From positions 1 through 40,046 of the forward strand of contig CAJYLH010000013.1 of assembly GCA_913775525.1 (NCBI GenBank): DNA of 40,046 nt, in the 5' to 3' direction. Position numbers and translations under genes: made by a program. Under the pieces are notes generated by a model that had not been told where the DNA came from, made no database searches, and saw only the letters and a list, made by a program, of their open reading frames with translations. This document shows positions 16,340 to 25,291 of the stretch, piece by piece (positions within the stretch are counted from its first letter, which is position 1; each line of letters starts with the position of its first letter). Source of the stretch: an uncultured Chryseobacterium sp. (GTDB lineage Bacteria > Bacteroidota > Bacteroidia > Flavobacteriales > Weeksellaceae).

Positions 16340-19099
16340 ATGATGATCAGGTTTTTAACATCAATAATCCTATTTTTATCAGGCTATCAGCTGCTGTTAG
16401 CCCAAAACGATACCTTGCAGCTTACTGTTTATGTTACCGGGAAATCGGGTGAGAAGCTTTCCGATGTTACGGTTAACTCTACAGAAACATCCCTGGTTAC
16501 GGATCGAAATGGCCGTGCTGTTTTATATTTAAAAGCAGGAAAACATCATCTACAGTTCAGTCACTCCAGCTATCAGGAAAAAGAATCTGATATCGATTTA
16601 AAGACTTCTACAACATTGACGGTTCAACTGCAACCTGTGGATAAGCTGGAAGAAGTGGTCATGTTTTCTAAGGAAAGTAGAGGCCTGACAACAAAAACCG
16701 TGATCGACCGCAAGGCTATGGAACATTTGCAGCCTTCCAGCTTTACGGACCTGATGGAACTCTTACCAGGAGGATTGGCGAAGGTGCCTGACCTGAATGC
16801 GAATAACCGGCCGGTGCTTCGTGAAAACAGGGGCAGTTTTTCCGCAGCCACCACAGCTTACAATACGACCGCTCTCGGAGTACAGTTCATGGTAGACGGA
16901 AATGTACTGAATTCCAACGCAGATATGCAGGTTTCCCTGGACAATAAACAGTTTGCAGAAGGCCCCAGAGACCGGGAAACGGCAACAACGGGAGTGGATA
17001 TGCGGACTATTTCCACCAATGACATTGAAAAAGTGGAAATCATCCGCGGAATCCCTTCCGCTTCCTATGGAGACCTGACTTCAGGGGTCATCAAAATTGA
17101 CCGCAAGATTGGCCAGTCACCCTTGCAGGCAAGGTTTAAAGCAGACGGTTTCAGCAAACAATATTATGTGGGAAAAGGCTTTAAAATCAACAACAACTGG
17201 CAGATCAGTGCCGGAGCAGATTTCCTTGACTCTAAAGCCACCCCGACAGACGATTTTGAAAATTACCAACGGATAACAGCATCGGTACGATCGAGAAAAA
17301 AAGGCATGTTGTGGTCCAATCCCCTGGAATGGCGTTCCAGTGTTGATTTTTCTACCAATATCGACTCGAAGAAAAATGATCCCGATAACGGAGCACCTGA
17401 AATTGACCGTTACAGGCAGACCCGGACCAGGATCAGCCTGACCAACAACTTTATTTACACTTTGGATAAAGCCTATTTCTTTGACAATATCATGTTTAAT
17501 ACCGCTGTCAGGCAAGGAGTTGAAAAAATCGACCAGACCAAACTGGTCCAGCTATCCGGTCCGAGATCCTTTTCTTTGGCTACCGAGCAGGGCGAAAATA
17601 TCGGGATATTTCCTGCTCTTAGATATATCAGTGATTTTTCTACAGATGGGAAGCCGCTGGATATCACCGTACTTCTTCAAACGACAGGAACAAGAAATAC
17701 CTGGGGCATCAGGCACCAGTATGAAGCCGGCTTAGACTGGAGGTATTCAAAAAACAACGGAAAAGGGCTGGTGTATGATATGAACTCACCGTATGCGGCA
17801 GCTTTCAGCAATACCAGGCCAAGACCTTTCAACGATATTCCTGCCTCCAACCTTATCGCCGCCTTTCTGGGTGACCGGATGAGTTATGCGCTTGACCGCC
17901 ATATCTTCACATTATATGCCGGTGTAAGATTTTCCAGGCAGCTGGGAATAGACCGTTCGTATGCCATCAGCAAAAAAGTGTTTGCGGAACCAAGGATCAA
18001 CCTTCAGTATAATCTCCCGCATATCATGATCCACGACGCCCCGCTCAAAGCAGATGTTACCTTGGGATACGGGCAGTTTTACAAACAGCCTAACCTTTTA
18101 ATGCTATACCCGAACAGGAAATTCTGGGATTATACCCAGCTCAATTATTACCATAACGATGAGCGCTACCGATATGTAAACTTCATGACTTACGTGCAGA
18201 ATCTGGAAAATAAGGAACTCACTGCTGCCAAAAGCATTAAGAAAGAAATACGGCTTGATCTTTCCTACCGCCACCACAATGTATTCATTACGTATTTTAA
18301 AGAAGATATGAGCAACGGTTTCCGCCAGATGCTCCATACCGTGCTGCACACGTACAGGCAGTATGACGCTTCACAGGTGGATCTTTCCCAATGGAATAAC
18401 GGTCCTGACCTCGCCCATACGCCTTATGTGGTAAAAAAGACCAATGCAAACTACAGTATTACCGAAAACGGAAGCACCACGATTAAAAACGGTGTTGAAT
18501 TCGGATATACGTCACCGCGTTTCAAAGCGATCAATACCAGGTTTACCCTGAGCGGCGCCTACTTTAAGACACAGTACAGGAACTCAATGCCTGTGACCGA
18601 AAGCCCGAAGTTATCCATCGGTCCTGACGGATATCCTTACTACGGAATCTATCAGAACGATGAAGGATATGTCAATTCCAATATGAACTACAATCTTTTT
18701 GTAGATACCTACATCCCCAAACTGGACCTTACGATCTCCGCATCCTTCCAGGGCAGCTTCTTCGACTACAGGAGAAAAGACCAGCGTATTGCCGAACCGA
18801 TGTACTATTACGGGATTGACGGCGTCCTGCATCCTTTTACCGAAGCCGACAAAACCGATGCCTATAAGCAATGGCTGGTAAGGAATGTTTCGGTAACGGA
18901 TAATATGCCTACTGAGCTCACCTTCACGTTTGGCGCTAATTTAAAAGTAACCAAAAGTATCTACAGGGACATTAAAACCTCCATGTTTGTCACCAGGATT
19001 TTTAATTACAGCGCTCCGTATTACTTTAATAACCTTCGGATAGATAGAAAAGCAGCCAACAGGCCGTACTTCGGAATGGAGCTTACTTATAATTTTTAA
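16340..19099 (+). CDS. TonB-dependent outer-membrane receptor
   Basis: A 919-aa outer-membrane receptor. Residues 1-22 are a signal peptide (QLLLAQ). A carboxypeptidase-regulatory-like domain (about 25-105: VTVNSTETSLVTDRNGRAVL) precedes the plug (about 115-250: LQPSSFTDLMELLPGG, GIPSASYGDLTSGVIKI), and a 22-strand barrel ends in ELTYNF. These receptors import bound ligands using energy from TonB-ExbBD. It heads an operon with a DUF4876 lipoprotein, a DUF6850-like barrel and a di-haem peroxidase, with gaps of 20, 27 and 3 nt. It has no SusD partner, so a glycan receptor is less likely. Substrate unknown; a metal or metal complex is a guess from the haem enzyme. Confidence 0.92.
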   Translation: MMIRFLTSIILFLSGYQLLLAQNDTLQLTVYVTGKSGEKLSDVTVNSTETSLVTDRNGRAVLYLKAGKHHLQFSHSSYQEKESDIDLKTSTTLTVQLQPVDKLEEVVMFSKESRGLTTKTVIDRKAMEHLQPSSFTDLMELLPGGLAKVPDLNANNRPVLRENRGSFSAATTAYNTTALGVQFMVDGNVLNSNADMQVSLDNKQFAEGPRDRETATTGVDMRTISTNDIEKVEIIRGIPSASYGDLTSGVIKIDRKIGQSPLQARFKADGFSKQYYVGKGFKINNNWQISAGADFLDSKATPTDDFENYQRITASVRSRKKGMLWSNPLEWRSSVDFSTNIDSKKNDPDNGAPEIDRYRQTRTRISLTNNFIYTLDKAYFFDNIMFNTAVRQGVEKIDQTKLVQLSGPRSFSLATEQGENIGIFPALRYISDFSTDGKPLDITVLLQTTGTRNTWGIRHQYEAGLDWRYSKNNGKGLVYDMNSPYAAAFSNTRPRPFNDIPASNLIAAFLGDRMSYALDRHIFTLYAGVRFSRQLGIDRSYAISKKVFAEPRINLQYNLPHIMIHDAPLKADVTLGYGQFYKQPNLLMLYPNRKFWDYTQLNYYHNDERYRYVNFMTYVQNLENKELTAAKSIKKEIRLDLSYRHHNVFITYFKEDMSNGFRQMLHTVLHTYRQYDASQVDLSQWNNGPDLAHTPYVVKKTNANYSITENGSTTIKNGVEFGYTSPRFKAINTRFTLSGAYFKTQYRNSMPVTESPKLSIGPDGYPYYGIYQNDEGYVNSNMNYNLFVDTYIPKLDLTISASFQGSFFDYRRKDQRIAEPMYYYGIDGVLHPFTEADKTDAYKQWLVRNVSVTDNMPTELTFTFGANLKVTKSIYRDIKTSMFVTRIFNYSAPYYFNNLRIDRKAANRPYFGMELTYNF

Positions 19100-19119
19100 T
19101 ATCAATTACATACAACCAC

Positions 19120-20346
19120 ATGAAAAAAACTGTTTTATTATTGAGTATTGCAGCCGCGCTGGCCACCGGATTTACAGTATCCTCCTGCTCCAGCGATGAT
19201 GACTTCGGATCTTCTGTTTCTCAGACAGGTGTATTGACCATGAATTTCACCGGAGACCAGATTGCCACCTATCAGACCCTGGATATTTCTATTAAAGAAA
19301 TCAATACCGGAACGATTACCCAGCTGACCATTAAAAATACCAATGCCCAGTCTGTTGAGCTTCCTTTCGGATCTTATATAATTACGGTAAACGGATCGGT
19401 GGTAAAAACCGATTCAGAAGAAGTAAATGTCGGAGCTTCTGCCAATACCGATATCAAAATGAATGTTACCAATATCACCATCCCTCTTCTGGTAAAACAG
19501 TTTGGCAATGATTTTATTATTGAGGAAGTATTTTTTACCGGCGTAAGGACACCGGATAACAAGAATTATAATTCGGGAAGGTATTTTAAAATTACCAACA
19601 ATACAGACAAGGTGCTGGATGCAGCCAATCTGATCATCGGCCAATCGAATTTCCTTACGACTTCAAATGATAACCCTACCCCTTATGATACCCATACTTA
19701 TTTCCCTGTAAAAGGCGTGATGATTCTTACCAGCACAGCACCAAAGCTTGTAGAGCCAGGAGATTTCATTGTAGTCGCAGATAATGCAATCAACCACTCA
19801 CAGAATACCTCAACGGCTTACAACCTGCAGAATGCAGACTGGGAATTCCCATCCAACAATCCTACCCTGGGACAGGTAGATAACCCGAGTATACCGAATG
19901 CGGAAGTGATTTATTCTCAGATGGCCTACAATATGTTCTTCCTGCACAACAGAGGCTTTGAAAGCTATGTGATTGCCCGCTTCCCTGCCGGAGAGGATAA
20001 AAATACATTTCTGCAGAACCAGAAATACAATTATACGTTTGTAAACAGCGCAGGAAATACCGTAGCAAAAAGTATTTACAAAATTCCGAATTCATGGATT
20101 GTAGACGGCGTGAACAACAGTATACCGACAGATTTTGTACAGACGCTTACTTCAGCGAGCATTGATGCCGGATGGACTTCTGTAGGCTCTATGAACAACG
20201 ATGCCACCCGTTATGGGAAATCAGTAAGGCGAAAAGTGATCGGTCAGACTTCAAAGGGTAAAAATGTATACAAAGATACCAACAATTCTACCCTAGATTT
20301 TGTAAAGGATTCCCAACCCAGCCTTAAAAACGGAATTATCCATTAA
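19120..20346 (+). CDS. DUF4876 lipoprotein
   Basis: A 408-aa lipoprotein. The signal ends in VSSC with the cysteine at residue 23, followed by SSDDD, an acidic stretch like the surface-export signals of Bacteroidota lipoproteins. Residues 35-130 look like an Ig-like or DUF4876 N-terminal strand domain (LTMNFTGDQIATYQTLDI). The later part, with EEVFFTGVRTPDNKNYNSGR, a KVLDAANLIIG turn and VEPGDFIVVADNAINH, has the lamin-tail-like arrangement typical of DUF4876. Function of the family is unknown. The place between a TonB receptor and a barrel protein suggests a surface ligand-binding role; that is inferred. Confidence 0.8.
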   Translation: MKKTVLLLSIAAALATGFTVSSCSSDDDFGSSVSQTGVLTMNFTGDQIATYQTLDISIKEINTGTITQLTIKNTNAQSVELPFGSYIITVNGSVVKTDSEEVNVGASANTDIKMNVTNITIPLLVKQFGNDFIIEEVFFTGVRTPDNKNYNSGRYFKITNNTDKVLDAANLIIGQSNFLTTSNDNPTPYDTHTYFPVKGVMILTSTAPKLVEPGDFIVVADNAINHSQNTSTAYNLQNADWEFPSNNPTLGQVDNPSIPNAEVIYSQMAYNMFFLHNRGFESYVIARFPAGEDKNTFLQNQKYNYTFVNSAGNTVAKSIYKIPNSWIVDGVNNSIPTDFVQTLTSASIDAGWTSVGSMNNDATRYGKSVRRKVIGQTSKGKNVYKDTNNSTLDFVKDSQPSLKNGIIH

Positions 20347-20373
20347 TTCCGAGAAAATCATTAAACAATTCGT

Positions 20374-21891
20374 ATGTTCAGTAATACAACTTCTTTCGCT
20401 GTACTTTTCATCCTGTCCTGCTCTTTACTGAAAGCACAGGACAGCCTGGATTTTTTCAATCAGTACCGAAATCAGTATCATGCAGAAAGAACTTTAAAAT
20501 CCCTGCTGTACTGTAATCCGGCATCAATGTCGGATTACAGTGCGGTCTCTTTTTCCGAATTCGGGGCCGGATACCATAGTGAGCAGAAAGATATTTACCG
20601 TCAGCAGCTTGGTGCAGGAGAACAGGGCCTGGAAATTTATGCCCGTTCATTCCAGAAACTGAACAGCAGAAGAGCAGTCTGGGGCAAAGCTGGTTATGAA
20701 AGCCTGAAACAGCTAAAGCTTAAATGGAATGAAAACCTTGATTTCGACCGTGTTGCGCCCTATGTTTTAGCGGATTCCGTAGGGGGAGACCTGAAACTCG
20801 AACGGTATTCCTTTGCGGGAGGCTATTCTGAAAAAATAAACCGCTTCACCCTTGGGATTGAAGCCAGTTATACGGCACAGCTGGGATATCGGTCCAGGGA
20901 CCCGAGGATCAATAATTCCACGTCTGACCTTTGGGTAAACCTTGGCATAAACTATAAAGCATTCAGGGAATATGAAGTCGGTGTATTTACCCGGCTCAAT
21001 AAGTACACCCAAAACAGCTCCATATCATTTGTAAGCCTCCTTGGAAATCCATATGTCTATCAGATGGTGGGGCTGGGATATTCCAATAATTTCTTTAACG
21101 GAGGAAAAAATGCCGTTGCTTTTGAAGAACTGGGATATCAGGTCGGCGTCCAGATCATGAATAAAGGCGGAAAAGATTTTTACCTTCATGCCTTAGCGGG
21201 AAATGCTAAAAACACTAAAAACATCCAGATCAGCAATCCTTTTTATGAATCTTCGGAACTCAGTAATGAGCAGTTTATTTTTGAGGGGGCTAAATTCTTT
21301 GATCTGAATATGCATCACAGGTTTGGTGTTTTTGCCGGTTATGCGGCTTCCGTAAAAACAGGTACGGAATTCGGATACTCGGTCAACACCCAGTTTACTG
21401 AACAGGTTTTCCAGCGTAAGGCCTATCGTAAAGAAGATTACAGCTCCACGGTAAAGCTGATGTATCAGTACTCAACAGATCATTTTACCCTGAATGCAAC
21501 TCCTTTTTTCGGACATCAGGAAATCAAGGAGAGAAGATTGTATCCGGTATCCGGACAGAAATTCGTATACAATTATCTTGGCATCAGTGCAGATGTACAG
21601 CAAAGACTGAATGAAAACCAAGTATTGAGCTTTAGCCCTTATTTTATTAAGCGGATGGTTGACCGTTCCATATCGGCCCTCTCTTCCACCACCAATGCAG
21701 CCATTAATGACTGGATACAACAGGACTATTATTTTCAGGCAAGCGGCATTTCTACCTTCGGGGCATCATTAAGGTATGACGTGAAACCGGACAAGCTTCC
21801 CGCATTTTTCATCAGCACCCAGTATCAGTCCCAAAAGATGCTGCAGAAAAACAACCATCTCATCGGCATCCGTTTAGGAATAACATTTTAG
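20374..21891 (+). CDS. DUF6850-like outer-membrane beta-barrel protein
   Basis: A 505-aa protein with a signal peptide ending LLKAQ and alternating hydrophobic strands throughout, ending IGIRLGITF with the terminal phenylalanine usual for outer-membrane barrels. It resembles the DUF6850 family of Bacteroidota, which also sits beside DUF4876 genes; this name is from memory of the family pattern (YCNPASMSDYS, a plug-like start, EYEVGVFTRLNKY), not a search. Probably an outer-membrane pore or partner of the receptor. It is 27 bases after the lipoprotein gene and only 3 bases before the peroxidase gene. Confidence 0.78.
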   Translation: MFSNTTSFAVLFILSCSLLKAQDSLDFFNQYRNQYHAERTLKSLLYCNPASMSDYSAVSFSEFGAGYHSEQKDIYRQQLGAGEQGLEIYARSFQKLNSRRAVWGKAGYESLKQLKLKWNENLDFDRVAPYVLADSVGGDLKLERYSFAGGYSEKINRFTLGIEASYTAQLGYRSRDPRINNSTSDLWVNLGINYKAFREYEVGVFTRLNKYTQNSSISFVSLLGNPYVYQMVGLGYSNNFFNGGKNAVAFEELGYQVGVQIMNKGGKDFYLHALAGNAKNTKNIQISNPFYESSELSNEQFIFEGAKFFDLNMHHRFGVFAGYAASVKTGTEFGYSVNTQFTEQVFQRKAYRKEDYSSTVKLMYQYSTDHFTLNATPFFGHQEIKERRLYPVSGQKFVYNYLGISADVQQRLNENQVLSFSPYFIKRMVDRSISALSSTTNAAINDWIQQDYYFQASGISTFGASLRYDVKPDKLPAFFISTQYQSQKMLQKNNHLIGIRLGITF

Positions 21892-21894
21892 CAT

Positions 21895-23043
21895 ATGAAG
21901 CGAGGTATCTATTGTTTTTTAGGATTTTTTCTGATCATAGTATGGAGTTTTGCACCTAAGGTAAGCCGGGATCTTTCATCCATCCAGGACCCGACTGTAC
22001 AAGATATGGTAAACAGCTATAAGAAAGCTATTTCTGAATGGCCAAAACCTACCATTGACAAAGGCGTTGAATGGAAAGAATTTATGCCCATCCGGTCAGA
22101 CTCCGCTTATTTCGCTACCCAAAATCAGCCAAATATACTTTTGGGTAAAATGCTGTTCTTTGATCCTAAATTATCAAAATCCAACCAGATATCCTGCAGC
22201 AGCTGCCATGATCCTGAAATCGGATGGTCAGACAAAAGAAGGGTTGCCCTGGGAAATGACCACTTACAGGGAGGCAGGAATACTTTATCGCTGTTCAACG
22301 TTTCGGAAAGAAAATCCTTTTTCTGGGACGGCAGGGCGAAATCGCTTGAAGAACAGGCTGCCGGGCCGTTGGGCGCGCATCACGAAATGGCCATGGATAT
22401 CAAAACATTGCCGGCAAAGATCCAGGCGATCAAAGGATATGCTTCACTGTTCAAAAATGCATACGGCAACGAGAAAGTAACCTATGAAAGAATTGTAAAA
22501 GCCATTGCAGATTTCCAGAAGACCATTAAAAGCCAGCCAAGCCGCTTCGACAGGTTTATGGAAGGAAAATACAATGCGCTGTCCGATGAGGAAATCTACG
22601 GTATGCATATCTTCAGGACCAAAGCGCGCTGCATGAACTGTCATTACGGGCAGTATCTTACCGATGAATCATTCCACAACATCGGTTTAACCTATTATAA
22701 AAGAAAATATGAAGACCTGGGGCTTTATAACATCACTAAAAACCCTGAGGATGCAGGAAAATTCAAAACTCCCCAGCTCAGGGACCTTATGCTGACTCAA
22801 CCGTGGATGCACAATGGCCTGTTTAATGAGCTTGAAGGAATCATCAACATATACAACAGCGGCATGCACCAGATCGACCCGGCTCCGGAAGTGAAAAAGA
22901 ACGATCCTCTTTATCCGGTAACAGATCCTCTTCTGAGACCGCTCCATCTGACTCCGGATGAAAAGAAAGCTCTGGCCGCCTTTTTGAAATCCATGTCAGG
23001 AACCAGATACAAAATGAGAAGGCCGGAAATCCCTGTAGAATAG
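21895..23043 (+). CDS. Di-haem cytochrome-c peroxidase (MauG/CcpA type)
   Basis: A 382-aa periplasmic protein with an N-terminal signal or anchor (GIYCFLGFFLIIVWSF) and two c-type haem sites, CSSCH at C101 and CMNCH at C246. The spacing and the motifs QISCSSCHDPEIGWSD, FFWDGRAKSLEEQA, DQGPLGAHHEM-like block and QPWMHNGLFNELEGII fit bacterial di-haem peroxidases, which reduce H2O2 with electrons from cytochromes; MauG relatives instead oxidise protein side chains. The start ATG follows the barrel gene's TAG by 3 bases, so it is translationally linked. In this operon it may act on an imported metal or on a partner protein rather than scavenge peroxide. Confidence 0.92.
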   Translation: MKRGIYCFLGFFLIIVWSFAPKVSRDLSSIQDPTVQDMVNSYKKAISEWPKPTIDKGVEWKEFMPIRSDSAYFATQNQPNILLGKMLFFDPKLSKSNQISCSSCHDPEIGWSDKRRVALGNDHLQGGRNTLSLFNVSERKSFFWDGRAKSLEEQAAGPLGAHHEMAMDIKTLPAKIQAIKGYASLFKNAYGNEKVTYERIVKAIADFQKTIKSQPSRFDRFMEGKYNALSDEEIYGMHIFRTKARCMNCHYGQYLTDESFHNIGLTYYKRKYEDLGLYNITKNPEDAGKFKTPQLRDLMLTQPWMHNGLFNELEGIINIYNSGMHQIDPAPEVKKNDPLYPVTDPLLRPLHLTPDEKKALAAFLKSMSGTRYKMRRPEIPVE

Positions 23044-23072
23044 TTTTTAATAAAGCATCAAAATGGTTCTGG

Positions 23073-23507
23073 TTATTCAGCAATAAAGCGACTGTGATGT
23101 ATTTCAATATACCGGCATATTTTCCATCCCAGAAAAACTCCGAAGGTATTCAGGATGACATCATCCACTTCAAAAATACCCAGACGGGAAAAATACTGAA
23201 GGGCTTCAACGATAATAATGGCCGACAGGAAAGCAAACAGAAGGCTTTTAAGCAGTCTGAGCCGGGGAAAAGACCATCCTAAAAATCCGAACGGGATAAA
23301 CATAATGATATTGCCCAGGACAATCTTAACGATATATTCCTTAGGAAGTCCGGACTTCATGAACTGAACGGTTGAGATAACGGGTTCCAGCCTCAGTGCA
23401 GGATCAGGATACCGCGCATCGATCCTTCCGAAGCCGAAAAGCATGAGGTACAGCAGGAAGAACGTATACGGATAAATAATAAACTGATAAAATTTCTTTA
23501 ACATCAA
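23073..23507 (-). CDS. VanZ-family membrane protein
   Basis: A 144-aa integral membrane protein with four predicted segments: FIIYPYTFFLLYLMLFGFG, IVLGNIIMFIPFGFLGW, LLKSLLFAFLSAIIIVEALQ and a C-terminal one in DDVILNTFGVFLGW. The NIIMFIPFGFLG and 'EVDDVILNTFGVFLG' patterns are those of VanZ-like proteins. VanZ itself gives low-level teicoplanin resistance, but most family members have unknown roles. It is convergent with the peroxidase gene, 29 bases apart, with no terminator seen, and diverges from lnt. Confidence 0.88.
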   Translation of the reverse strand: MMLKKFYQFIIYPYTFFLLYLMLFGFGRIDARYPDPALRLEPVISTVQFMKSGLPKEYIVKIVLGNIIMFIPFGFLGWSFPRLRLLKSLLFAFLSAIIIVEALQYFSRLGIFEVDDVILNTFGVFLGWKICRYIEIHHSRFIAE

Positions 23508-23535
23508 CGGGCAAGGGTATTCGCTTCAAAAATAG

Positions 23536-23543
23536 TAAATTTG
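23536..23543 (+). promoter_or_regulatory. -7 element of the lnt promoter
   Basis: TAAATTTG fits TAnnTTTG, 17 bases before the lnt start codon. I see no TTG at the proper distance upstream. Confidence 0.4.
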
Positions 23544-23560
23544 TACCTTAAATCAAGCTC

Positions 23561-25192
23561 ATGAAATACGTTTTACTCACCCTTATTTCGGCAATGCTAC
23601 TATCTGTCTCGTGGCCGACGTATGGAGTTCCGTTCTTTATATTCTTCGCACTGGTACCTCTCCTGATGATGGAGCACGGCGTTTCCAAATTTTCAGGGTA
23701 CGACAGGAAAAGCTGGGTAGTCTTCGGGCTGTCCTACCTGTGCTTTGTGATCTGGAATGCGGTAACTACAGGCTGGCTTTACGGATCTAAAAATCCGGAC
23801 GGCAGCCATTCAATGATGGCGGTCCTGTTTCCGGTTCTTATAAATTCCTTCTTGTATGCATTGGTTTTCCAGTGCTACCACTGGTATAAAAATGCCCAGG
23901 GGACTTATTGGGGGCTGGCTTTTTTCGTGGCCATCTGGATGAGCTTTGAAAAATTCCACCTCGGCTGGGAACTTACCTGGCCATGGCTGAACCTCGGCAA
24001 TGCATTTTCAGAATACCCGAAACTGATCCAGTGGTATGACACCCTGGGAGCTACAGGCGGAAGCTTCTGGATCCTGATTGTCAATATCATGATTTTTTAT
24101 ACGGTGAGGATATGGGAAGCCGGAAGAAAAAGAAAAGGACTGATCATCAATACCCTTATAGCGACAGCCTTAATTGCGGCACCCATGATTATTTCCGTCA
24201 TCAGATACAATACATTTGATCAGAAGCCTGTAGGGCAGGTGAATGTACTGATGCTCCAACCCGATCTTGATCCGTACGCAGAAAAATATTCCAAAGACAG
24301 CCTGACCATAGAAAATGACCTGCTGAATCTTGCTGAAAAGAATTCCACCGGGAAAATAGATTATTATATTGCTCCGGAAACCGCTATTCCAGGCAGAGGT
24401 TCCATTTCAGAAACGGCATTTGACAAAAGCCTGATGCTGAATAACCTCAAAGACTTTCTCGCCAAACATCCGGGTTCCATATTCGCGACAGGCATTTCTT
24501 CCCACCGTTTTTATTCAAATACGGATTTGCTTCCAAAAGATGCCTATCAGCTGAATCCGAGGCTTTGGGTAGAAAGTTATAATTCCGCTGTCCAGGTAAT
24601 TCCGGGCCGGAAAGTAGAGGTTTACCATAAAGGCAAGCTGGTTCCTGGCGTTGAGATTTTCCCGTATATGAATGTCCTGAAACCGTTGTTAGGTGATGCC
24701 ATGCTTAACCTCGGCGGAACTGTCGCTTCACTGGGGACCGATAAAGAACGGGTTGCATTTTCAAATCCTTATAATAAAGGCAAACTGGCTCCTATTATCT
24801 GCTATGAAAGCATTTATGGCGAATTTGTAGGAGACTATGTAAAAAAAGGAGCTAATTTCCTGGCCATCATGACCAATGATTCATGGTGGGGCGTTACGGA
24901 AGGCCACAAACAGCTGTTATCCTATGCACGGTTAAGAGCCATTGAAACCAGAAGGGAAATTGCAAGGGCTGCCAACAGTGGGATATCTGCGCATATCAAT
25001 GCCAAAGGAGACATTACTGCCGATACTTTTTACGGCGACCAGACGGCCCTGTTTGCTAAGGTAAACCTATACGAAGGAGAAACCTTTTACGTAAGATCCG
25101 GAGATTTTCTTTCAAGACTGGGCATTTTTGCTTTAGGCTTTTTGCTTTTTTATTATCTGATCAAGCGGTTCCAGAAAAGGTTCATGAAATAA
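23561..25192 (+). CDS. lnt: Apolipoprotein N-acyltransferase
   Basis: Lnt (543 aa) adds the third acyl chain to the N-terminal cysteine of lipoproteins in the inner membrane. The first half has about six membrane segments (VLLTLISAMLLSVSW, IFFALVPLLMM, VFGLSYLCFVIWNA, and others up to about 215). The second half is a nitrilase-fold domain with the triad E273 (APETAIPGRG), K359 (GKLVPGVEIFPY) and C414 (PIICYESIYGEFV), and the usual MTNDSWWG motif. A last membrane segment closes the protein (IFALGFLLFYYLI). Length is normal. The many lipoproteins in this window would be substrates. Confidence 0.95.
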   Translation: MKYVLLTLISAMLLSVSWPTYGVPFFIFFALVPLLMMEHGVSKFSGYDRKSWVVFGLSYLCFVIWNAVTTGWLYGSKNPDGSHSMMAVLFPVLINSFLYALVFQCYHWYKNAQGTYWGLAFFVAIWMSFEKFHLGWELTWPWLNLGNAFSEYPKLIQWYDTLGATGGSFWILIVNIMIFYTVRIWEAGRKRKGLIINTLIATALIAAPMIISVIRYNTFDQKPVGQVNVLMLQPDLDPYAEKYSKDSLTIENDLLNLAEKNSTGKIDYYIAPETAIPGRGSISETAFDKSLMLNNLKDFLAKHPGSIFATGISSHRFYSNTDLLPKDAYQLNPRLWVESYNSAVQVIPGRKVEVYHKGKLVPGVEIFPYMNVLKPLLGDAMLNLGGTVASLGTDKERVAFSNPYNKGKLAPIICYESIYGEFVGDYVKKGANFLAIMTNDSWWGVTEGHKQLLSYARLRAIETRREIARAANSGISAHINAKGDITADTFYGDQTALFAKVNLYEGETFYVRSGDFLSRLGIFALGFLLFYYLIKRFQKRFMK

Positions 25193-25226
25193 ACTAAAAC
25201 AATTTGCAATCATTGTACTAATATAA

Positions 25227-25254
25227 AGAAAACCAGCCGTTGGGCTGGTTTTCT
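25227..25254. terminator. Shared bidirectional terminator of lnt and the T9SS FG-GAP gene
   Basis: AGAAAACCAGCC (25227-25238) pairs with GGCTGGTTTTCT (25243-25254) around GTTG. It lies 35 bases after the lnt stop and about 38 bases past the stop of the convergent minus-strand gene. Confidence 0.85.
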
Positions 25255-25291
25255 CAGTTCAATTGAGTTTGAAAAATCAAATCTTAACGAT

